From: an uncultured Limnohabitans sp.
GTDB lineage: Bacteria > Pseudomonadota > Gammaproteobacteria > Burkholderiales > Burkholderiaceae_C
Direction: 5' to 3'
Assembly (NCBI GenBank): GCA_937928195.1
Contig: CALEYZ010000008.1
Location: 1-7,529 of the forward strand
Length of the DNA stretch: 7,529 bases
In this document: piece by piece, positions 1-5,207 of the stretch
Position numbering within the stretch: position 1 is the stretch's first letter
Layout: every line of letters begins with the position of its first letter
The notes under the pieces: generated by a model
The model's database searches: none
Told to the model about the DNA's origin: nothing
The model's input: only the letters and a program-made list of their open reading frames with translations
Position numbers and translations under genes: made by a program

Positions 1-1891
1 TGATCATGTCCTGGATGACGCAGTGGATGGCGGCCTTCTGGTCGGCGGTTTCCTCGAAGCCGAAGTCGTTGGCAAAGGTCTCGTAGTCCTGCGGGCTGTA
101 GCGGAAGGGGTGGCCTTCGCGCGCGGCGCGTCGCGCATAAATGTTCAACAGCTCTGCCGCAGAGTCCCGCACTTGCTCGGCCGCTTTGCGTTTTGCCTTT
201 TCCCATTGGCCACTGCCCAGGCGGTGCAGCGGTGCCTCATCGGCACTCACGCCGGTGTAGCGGCCAATCAATTGCAATTGGCTAACGGGCACATACAGTG
301 TGGCCTTGTCGGCATATTCCAAATGCAAAAACTCTTGCAGCGCAGGCGTGCCGTCAGGATTTTTCTCTCCCAAGTCCATGTTAACCAAACCGCGATAGCG
401 GCCAATGCCGTGCGCGTTGTGCACCACAGGGTCGCCCACATTGAGCTCGGACAAATCTTTGATGAGCGCTTCCACATCGCTCACTTGTTCTTGCTTCTTG
501 CGCCTGCGTGTGGTGGTGCCTGCTGCGAACAACTCGGTCTCGGTGACCAAGTCGATGCCAGCTTCAAACCAATGGAAACCTGCATTCAAGGCGGCAGTGG
601 CAATGCCCAATTTTTCGTCACTGGCCTGAAACTCTTGCAGGTCATCAAACGCGGGTGGGTTGACACCGCCAGCGCGCAAAAAGTCCAGCAGGCTTTCGCG
701 TCGACCAGCGCTTTCAGCCAGAATCAACACACGATGCGGGGTGCTGCGAATGTGCGCTTGCAGCTTGGCCAGAGGCTCTTCTGCGCCTCGCACCACCGTG
801 AGGTCTGGCAAAGCTTGCGCCAAGGTGTTGTCGGCACCGTCATCCACGCCTTGTCGCAGCGCCAATTGCGCATGCTGGTGGGTGCCGGTGTAAAACTGCT
901 CTGCAGACAAAAACAAAGCGTCGGGGGGCAATGCAGGGCGTTCTGGATCACCTTGCACCAAGCGGTATCGATCTTTGGTGTCTTGCCAAAAACGTTGAAA
1001 GGCGGGTTCTAAATCGCCATGCAAAACCAAGGTGGCGGGTGCATCGGTACCCGCACCCAAGTAATCAAAAACTGTGGCGGTCTCTTCGAAGAACAAAGGC
1101 AAGTAATACTCAATGCCCGCTGTGGCCACGCCGTTGCCCATGTCTTTGTAGATGCGGCTTTTGGTAGGGTCACCTTCCAACAATTCACGCCAGCGACTGC
1201 GAAACTTGGCACGCGCTGCTTCGTCCATGGGGAATTCGCGACCTGGCAACAAACGCACTTCGGGCACAGGGTACAAACTGCGTTGCGTGTCAGGATCGAA
1301 AGTACGGATGGAGTCGATTTCGTTGTCAAACAAGTCGACGCGGTAGGGTACCTGTGAGCCCATCGGATACAAATCAATCAGCCCGCCACGGACGGCATAT
1401 TCACCGGGGCTGACCACTTGGCTCACATGGCTGTAGCCGGCCAAGGTCAGTTGGGCTTTGAGTTTGGCCTCGTCCAGTTTTTGCTTGGTTTTGAACTGAA
1501 AGGTGTAGCCCGCCAAAAATGACGGAGGCGCTAAGCGGTAGAGCGCTGTTGTGGCCGGAATGAAGACCAGGTCAGCGCCTTCAGCTTTGTCACGTTGGTT
1601 GATGCGCCACAGCGTGGCAAGACGCTCACTGATCAGGTCTTGGTGTGGCGAGAAAGTGTCGTAGGGCAAAGTTTCCCAGTCGGGAAAAATGGCGCAGCGA
1701 AGACCGGGTGCAAAAAAAGCCACCTCGTCCATCAGCCTTTGGGTGTCGGCTGCATCGGACGTGACAACCGCCGTCAGGCGACCTTGTGCTTTTTCACGCT
1801 CGGCCAATTGGGCCAATAGCACGGCATCTGCCGAACCCATGGGGCGGGGCAGGGTGAAGCGTTTGCCTAAGCTGAGCGCGGGTAATTGCAT
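1..1891 (-). CDS. mfd: Transcription-repair coupling factor Mfd (3'-truncated by window edge)
   Basis: Mfd is a cytoplasmic ATP-driven DNA translocase that displaces RNA polymerase stalled at lesions and recruits UvrA. Reading the minus strand from ATG 1891-1889 gives 630 uninterrupted codons running off the window; family members have about 1150 residues. The N-terminal UvrB-like module is clear: GSADAVLLAQLAERE near the start, DWETLPYD at residues 71-78 followed by SPHQDLISERLATLW, then the UvrA-binding-type region with GEYAVRGGLIDLYPMGS around residue 175. An RRRKK stretch precedes the CarD-like RNA-polymerase-interaction domain, which starts near LNVGDPVVHNAHGIGRYRG (D487). The translocase begins with FEETADQKAAIHCVIQDM, the segment lying about 12 residues before Walker A in E. 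coli Mfd, so all helicase motifs are outside the window. The start fits the family N-terminus (MQLPALSLGKRFTLPRP). A weak Shine-Dalgarno (GGTG at 1896-1899) precedes it by 4 nt. Transcribed away from ispDF. Identity is very secure. Confidence 0.97.
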   Translation of the reverse strand, partial: MQLPALSLGKRFTLPRPMGSADAVLLAQLAEREKAQGRLTAVVTSDAADTQRLMDEVAFFAPGLRCAIFPDWETLPYDTFSPHQDLISERLATLWRINQRDKAEGADLVFIPATTALYRLAPPSFLAGYTFQFKTKQKLDEAKLKAQLTLAGYSHVSQVVSPGEYAVRGGLIDLYPMGSQVPYRVDLFDNEIDSIRTFDPDTQRSLYPVPEVRLLPGREFPMDEAARAKFRSRWRELLEGDPTKSRIYKDMGNGVATAGIEYYLPLFFEETATVFDYLGAGTDAPATLVLHGDLEPAFQRFWQDTKDRYRLVQGDPERPALPPDALFLSAEQFYTGTHQHAQLALRQGVDDGADNTLAQALPDLTVVRGAEEPLAKLQAHIRSTPHRVLILAESAGRRESLLDFLRAGGVNPPAFDDLQEFQASDEKLGIATAALNAGFHWFEAGIDLVTETELFAAGTTTRRRKKQEQVSDVEALIKDLSELNVGDPVVHNAHGIGRYRGLVNMDLGEKNPDGTPALQEFLHLEYADKATLYVPVSQLQLIGRYTGVSADEAPLHRLGSGQWEKAKRKAAEQVRDSAAELLNIYARRAAREGHPFRYSPQDYETFANDFGFEETADQKAAIHCVIQDMI

Positions 1892-1907
1892 GAAACACCA
1901 ATAGAAA

Positions 1908-1936
1908 ACACCCCCCGCCGAATTGGAGGGGGGTGT
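1908..1936 (-). terminator. Terminator-like hairpin in the mfd leader (possible attenuator)
   Basis: A perfect 9-bp stem pairs 1908-1916 with 1928-1936 (ACACCCCCC / GGGGGGTGT) around an 11-nt loop, with two further possible pairs inside it. Read on the minus strand, the direction of mfd, the GC-rich stem is followed at once by TTTCTATT, a short interrupted U-run as in a weak intrinsic terminator, and the mfd ATG lies 16 nt beyond the stem. On the plus strand no T-run follows, so it is not an obvious terminator in that direction. It could act as an attenuator, an mRNA-stability structure, or have no role; the structure is seen, the function is inferred. Confidence 0.45.
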
Positions 1937-1954
1937 GAAACAAACTTGCTGTGT

Positions 1955-1982
1955 ATTTTAAGAGGGCTTGTTGCGTTGTCGC
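1955..1982 (-). promoter_or_regulatory. Candidate sigma-70 promoter for mfd
   Basis: On the minus strand a TAAAAT hexamer (plus 1955-1960, 5 of 6 to consensus -10) lies 16 bp downstream of GCGACA (plus 1977-1982, 4 of 6 to consensus -35). This would start transcription near 1948 and leave a leader of roughly 55 nt that includes the hairpin at 1908-1936. The -35 match is modest, so this is only the best candidate in the intergenic region. I found no comparably good promoter for ispD on the plus strand. Confidence 0.3.
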
Positions 1983-2077
1983 ACGGGCTTGCTAAAAAGT
2001 CCCTGAAAGTCTGAAAACTCCCCGGAAGTCCTTCAAAATAAGGGCTTAGAGATCCTCTGTGGGACCTTGAAAAGCGA

Positions 2078-2863
2078 ATGACTGTGAATCCCTCTCCAAA
2101 CGACACTGCAACCAGCCTCGAAACCAGCACGGCAACAACAGACGTTGCTCCGCGCTGTTTTGCGTTGGTGCCGTGCGCAGGCTCGGGTTCACGCGCAGGC
2201 ACAGTCAAGCCCAAACAGTACGAATTGATTGGTGGCAAGGTCATGGTGATGCACACTTTGGCTGCTCTGGGGTCTGTTGAGCGCTTGCAACAAGTGGTCG
2301 TGGTGGTGTCACCTGACGATGCTCATGTGTGGCCAGAGGCACCCGCGTGGCCAAGTCATTTCAAGCGCATTGCATGTGGCGGTGCCACGCGTGCTGAATC
2401 TGTGTTCAATGGTTTGACGGCTTTGCTCCAAGAGGGGGAGCACAATCCCGAGGGGGTGCAAGCCCACGATTGGATCTTGGTACACGATGCCGCCCGATGC
2501 CTCATCACTGACCTGGAAATCAAGCGTTTGATTGATGCTTGTTTGGACGACGACGTGGGTGGTTTGCTGGCCTTGCCTTTGCCAGACACCTTGAAGGTTG
2601 CGGTGCAGGGCCGAGTCAGTCAAACCTTGCCCCGACAAGACAAGTGGTTGGCTCAAACGCCGCAGATGTTTCGTGCGGGGCCTTTGCATGCCGCATTGAA
2701 AGCCAAAGCGACAGAGAATTTTGACGGCATCACCGATGAGGCGAGCGCCATGGAAATGGCGGGCTTTGCACCCAAGTTGGTGGTGGGCAGCCCTCACAAT
2801 TTCAAAGTCACTTATCCACCTGATTTCGCTTTGGCGGAAGATTTTCTGAGGAGCAGAAAATGA
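2078..2863 (+). CDS. ispD: 2-C-methyl-D-erythritol 4-phosphate cytidylyltransferase IspD
   Basis: IspD transfers CMP from CTP to MEP, giving CDP-methylerythritol, the third step of the non-mevalonate isoprenoid pathway. The 261-residue product has the family signatures in order: the CTP-binding loop VPCAGSGSRAGTVKPKQY (residues 31-48, with R39 and K46), GGATRAESVFNGL (101-113), VHDAAR (135-140, with D137), LPDTLK (168-173, with T171), R186 before the LAQTPQMF motif (191-198), TDEASAMEM (219-227), and FKVTYPPDFALAE (242-254, with K243). These match the CTP- and MEP-binding residues known from E. coli IspD. The usual Pro after HDAAR is Cys141. Family members run about 230 residues; here a Thr/Ser-rich tail of about 25 residues precedes the catalytic fold. 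No internal Met offers a shorter ATG start, and the Shine-Dalgarno is weak (a GGGA about 14 nt upstream). It overlaps ispF by 4 nt, so the two are probably cotranscribed. Confidence 0.97.
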   Translation: MTVNPSPNDTATSLETSTATTDVAPRCFALVPCAGSGSRAGTVKPKQYELIGGKVMVMHTLAALGSVERLQQVVVVVSPDDAHVWPEAPAWPSHFKRIACGGATRAESVFNGLTALLQEGEHNPEGVQAHDWILVHDAARCLITDLEIKRLIDACLDDDVGGLLALPLPDTLKVAVQGRVSQTLPRQDKWLAQTPQMFRAGPLHAALKAKATENFDGITDEASAMEMAGFAPKLVVGSPHNFKVTYPPDFALAEDFLRSRK

Positions 2864-3339
2864 ACATTCGAGTAGGCGAAGGTTGGGACACGCATGCCCT
2901 GGTCGAAGGCCGTCCCTTGATGTTGGGAGGGGTGCAAATTCCACACGACAAAGGTTTGCTGGGACATTCCGACGCCGATGTGTTGCTGCACGCCATCACC
3001 GATGCCTTATTGGGTGCGGCGGGGCTGGGTGACATTGGCCAGCATTTTCCAGACACCGATGCCACCTACAAAGGTGCCAATTCTGTGGTGCTGCTGAAAA
3101 AAGCCTACGACCATGTCAAGCAGTTGGGTTGGCATTTGGGCAATGTGGATTGCACCATCGTGGCACAAGCACCTAAATTGGCGCCACACCGATCAGACAT
3201 TCGATCGTCCATCGCCAAGGCCTTGGGCGTACCGGAATCTCATGTGAACGTCAAAGCCAAAACGGCTGAAAAAATGGGACCTGTGGGTGAGGGACTCAGC
3301 ATGGAAGCCAGGGCCGTGGTTTTGATACACAAGCCTTGA
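2860..3339 (+). CDS. ispF: 2-C-methyl-D-erythritol 2,4-cyclodiphosphate synthase IspF
   Basis: IspF cyclises CDP-methylerythritol 2-phosphate to MEcPP with release of CMP, the fifth MEP-pathway step. It acts as a homotrimer with zinc at each active site. The 159-residue protein is of normal length and complete. It shows the metal ligands D10 and H12 (VGEGWDTH) and H44 (within HSDADVLLHAITDAL), then GAAGLGDIGQHFPDTD (52-67), the NVDCTIVAQAPKLAPH segment (95-110), and the C-terminal VKAKTAEKMGPVGEG signature (131-145, with E137). The start is strongly supported: a GAGGAG Shine-Dalgarno at 2848-2853 lies 6 nt before ATG, inside the end of ispD, and the ATG overlaps the ispD TGA. IspE, which acts between IspD and IspF, is not in the window; IspD-IspF pairing without IspE is common in proteobacteria. 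Confidence 0.98.
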   Translation: MNIRVGEGWDTHALVEGRPLMLGGVQIPHDKGLLGHSDADVLLHAITDALLGAAGLGDIGQHFPDTDATYKGANSVVLLKKAYDHVKQLGWHLGNVDCTIVAQAPKLAPHRSDIRSSIAKALGVPESHVNVKAKTAEKMGPVGEGLSMEARAVVLIHKP

Positions 3340-3343
3340 ACAA

Positions 3344-3369
3344 CAATGCCACCTGAACAGGTGGCATTG
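3344..3369. terminator. Perfect 12-bp inverted repeat between convergent ispF and bdhA
   Basis: CAATGCCACCTG (3344-3355) and its exact reverse complement (3358-3369) are separated by only AA, giving an 11-bp stem with a realistic tetraloop. It begins 4 nt after the ispF stop and lies 58 nt beyond the bdhA stop, where a bidirectional terminator would sit. The T-run is poor: GCGGATTC follows on the plus strand and TTGTTCAAGG on the minus strand, so minus-strand (bdhA) termination looks slightly better supported. It may instead act mainly as a 3'-end stabiliser. Confidence 0.5.
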
Positions 3370-3381
3370 GCGGATTCAAGC

Positions 3382-3421
3382 AGCGCTTCGTAGCGCTCTG
3401 TAGCGCTCAATAGCGCTTGGT
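3382..3421. repeat. Four tandem 10-bp units with palindromic core AGCGCT
   Basis: Four consecutive 10-bp units read AGCGCT+TCGT, AGCGCT+CTGT, AGCGCT+CAAT and AGCGCT+TGGT. The hexamer is invariant and self-complementary. Each spacer ends in T and varies at the first three bases. The pitch is almost one helical turn. In RNA from either strand, neighbouring units can fold into successive hairpins with 6-bp stems and 4-nt loops. The array begins 6 nt beyond the bdhA stop codon and lies downstream of ispF too, so it falls in both 3' regions. Function unknown; it may belong to a dispersed intergenic repeat family. Confidence 0.85.
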
Positions 3422-3427
3422 CGTGGT

Positions 3428-4198
3428 TTATTGCGCTGCCCAACCGCCGTCCATGTTCCATGCCACACCGCGAATGTTGTTGCCCGCAGCCGAACAGAAG
3501 AACACGGCCAATTCGCCCAACTCTTCGGGGGTGGTGAATTGCTTTGAAGGTTCTTTTTCACCCAACAACAACTCTGTGGCGGCTTGATTGGTCAAGCCCA
3601 AAGCTTCGGCTTTGGCGTCCACTTGTTTTTGCACCAAGGGCGTCAGCACCCAGCCAGGGCAGATGGCATTGCAGGTGATGCCCGAAGTGGCATTCTCTAA
3701 TGCGGTGACCTTGGTGAGTCCCACAATGCCATGCTTGGCCGCCACGTAAGCCGACTTTTCTGCAGAGCCCACCAAGCCGTGGACCGATGCCACATTGATG
3801 ATGCGGCCCCAGTTGGCTTTTTGCATGGCAGGCAGCACCGCGCGCGTGGCGTGAAAAGCGCTGGACAAGTTGATGGCAATGACCGCATCCCAGCGCTCAA
3901 CCGGAAAGTTCTCGACGCGGGCCACGTGCTGAATGCCTGCGTTGTTGACCAAAATGTCGACGCGGCCAAACTTCTCCTCGGCAAACTTCACCATGGCTTC
4001 AATTTCTGCAGGCTTGCTCATGTCGGCGCCGTGATACGCCACTTTGGCGCCCAGGACGGCAATTTCAGCCTCGGGCCCGGCATGGTCGCCAAAACCATTC
4101 AAAACAATGTTGGCGCCTTGTTTGGCCAGGGCTTTGGCAATGCCCAAGCCAATGCCACTGGTTGAGCCTGTCACGAGTGCAGTTTTGCCTTTCAGCAT
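3428..4198 (-). CDS. bdhA: D-beta-hydroxybutyrate dehydrogenase (SDR family)
   Basis: This enzyme interconverts (R)-3-hydroxybutyrate and acetoacetate with NAD(H), feeding PHB-derived monomers into central metabolism. The 256-residue protein is a classical short-chain dehydrogenase: cofactor loop TGSTSGIG (10-17), NNAG (85-88), and the catalytic tetrad N110, S138, Y151, K155. Substrate residues reported for Pseudomonas fragi 3-hydroxybutyrate dehydrogenase are all present at a constant offset of four: Q90 in NNAGIQHV, H140 in SVHGLV, K148, W183 in PGWVLTPLV, and Q192. This separates it from generic SDRs such as FabG. The C-terminus GVAWNMDGGWAAQ is also typical. The start is supported by CGGAG (plus 4206-4210) 7 nt before ATG. 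It stands alone, convergent with ispF and divergent from the hydrolase gene, so it is probably monocistronic. Its 3' flank holds the AGCGCT array and the inverted repeat. Confidence 0.95.
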   Translation of the reverse strand: MLKGKTALVTGSTSGIGLGIAKALAKQGANIVLNGFGDHAGPEAEIAVLGAKVAYHGADMSKPAEIEAMVKFAEEKFGRVDILVNNAGIQHVARVENFPVERWDAVIAINLSSAFHATRAVLPAMQKANWGRIINVASVHGLVGSAEKSAYVAAKHGIVGLTKVTALENATSGITCNAICPGWVLTPLVQKQVDAKAEALGLTNQAATELLLGEKEPSKQFTTPEELGELAVFFCSAAGNNIRGVAWNMDGGWAAQ

Positions 4199-4295
4199 GG
4201 TGATTCTCCGAATGATTTACGATGTGGAAAAGTTAATTATGGCGCGTCAATGCCACTTGGGCCTGACAGCCAGCGCGTGAATGAAGTGAAATGCC
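4199..4295. promoter_or_regulatory. Divergent bdhA / hydrolase-relA intergenic region
   Basis: This 97-bp gap must hold promoters for bdhA and, unless one lies elsewhere, for the hydrolase-relA pair. The AT-rich core near 4211-4241 contains promoter-like fragments: TTGACG and CATAAT on the minus strand, TTTACG and TAATTA on the plus strand. None pairs at a 16-18 bp spacing, so I assign no promoter. The only solid element is the bdhA Shine-Dalgarno (4206-4210, minus). Confidence 0.35.
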
Positions 4296-5207
4296 ATGTC
4301 CGAACCCGTTTTTAATGATGTAGTTTGCCCCGATGCCCAGGGCTCGCACCGCATGGCCTATGCGTCTTGGGGCGAGGCTACGGCCTCTCATGTGGTGGTT
4401 TGTGTGCATGGCTTAACCCGCCAGGGGCGAGACTTTGACCGGTTGGCCCAAGCCATGGTGGCGTCAGCCAAGGACTCTGGTTTGCCGCCTGTTCGCGTCA
4501 TTTGTCCTGATGTGGTGGGGCGTGGCCAAAGCGATTGGCTCAAGGACCCCATGGGCTATCAGTTTCCGCAATACGCCAGCGACATGGCGGTGTTGCTGCA
4601 AACCTTGAACAGCCAGCACCCCATCGAGCGGCTTGACTGGGTGGGCACCAGCATGGGCGGTGTCATTGGGATGTTGTTGGCTGCGCAAGAATTGCCAGTT
4701 CCCATTCGCCATTTGGTCTTGAACGACATTGGCCCCCCCGTGTCGTGGCCGTCGATTCAAAACATGCAGACCTATGTGGGCGAGGTGGGACACTTTGCCT
4801 CGGTGCAAGAAGCTGCCGATGCCTTGTGGGAAATTTCCAAATCTTTTGGCCCCCACACAGCGGCCGAGTGGCTGGCTTTGTCGCAGCACATGGTAAAGCG
4901 ATTGGACGATGGTGCATTCAGTTTGCACTATGACCCGCAGTTGCGATTGCCCATCAGGGCTGTCACAGAAGAGGCTGCCAAGGCAGGCGAGGCCACACTG
5001 TGGCAGGTCTACGATGCCATTCGTTGCAAAACACTCTTGATTCATGGCGCAGCTTCAGAGCTGCTAAGTGGCGCTGCAGTGCAAGAGATGACGCAACGCG
5101 GACCGCGTGTGCAAGTGGCCACGATAGAGGGCGTGGGCCATGCACCCACCCTGACGCATGACGACCAAATTGACATCGTGCTTGCCTTTTTAGGATTGCG
5201 GGCATGA
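4296..5207 (+). CDS. Alpha/beta-fold hydrolase, translationally coupled to relA
   Basis: A complete 303-residue alpha/beta hydrolase of unknown substrate, probably cytoplasmic (no signal peptide or membrane segment seen). The oxyanion-hole region is VHGLTRQGRDFDRL (37-50). PDVVGRGQSD (71-80) is the usual loop after strand 4. The nucleophile elbow is GTSMGG (117-122) with S119 as nucleophile. The catalytic His is H282 in EGVGHAPTL. The acid is expected in the LLIHGAASELLS segment (247-258), where related proteins usually read SDLL; here it is S254-E255, so E255 is the candidate acid. AB_hydrolase_1 members include esterases, lactonases and C-C hydrolases, and nothing here decides among them. 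ATG 4296 has only a weak purine stretch upstream (AAGTGAAA). An overlapping frame beginning ATG at 4291 is not coding. The stop overlaps the relA ATG, implying shared transcription and possibly coupled translation. Confidence 0.88.
   Translation: MSEPVFNDVVCPDAQGSHRMAYASWGEATASHVVVCVHGLTRQGRDFDRLAQAMVASAKDSGLPPVRVICPDVVGRGQSDWLKDPMGYQFPQYASDMAVLLQTLNSQHPIERLDWVGTSMGGVIGMLLAAQELPVPIRHLVLNDIGPPVSWPSIQNMQTYVGEVGHFASVQEAADALWEISKSFGPHTAAEWLALSQHMVKRLDDGAFSLHYDPQLRLPIRAVTEEAAKAGEATLWQVYDAIRCKTLLIHGAASELLSGAAVQEMTQRGPRVQVATIEGVGHAPTLTHDDQIDIVLAFLGLRA

Noticed and set aside
23..1012. Long plus-strand open frame of 329 codons opposite mfd
   Set aside because: It is antisense to the clear Mfd reading frame, has no recognisable domain, and exists because codon bias in mfd leaves few stops on the other strand.
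1867..2256. Minus-strand frame spanning the mfd-ispD intergenic region
   Set aside because: It overlaps the mfd start and the ispD catalytic loop in antisense, has no family resemblance, and would occupy the shared control region.
2309..2944. Minus-strand 211-codon frame opposite ispD/ispF
   Set aside because: Antisense shadow of two secure genes; no motif or ribosome binding site.
4733..4739. C7 homopolymer in the hydrolase gene as a phase-variation tract
   Set aside because: It encodes a normal Gly-Pro-Pro in a fully open frame, and seven bases is short for a contingency locus.
4464..5045. Minus-strand 193-codon frame opposite the hydrolase
   Set aside because: Antisense shadow rich in His, Gln and Arg with no domain; the opposite strand has a complete alpha/beta hydrolase.
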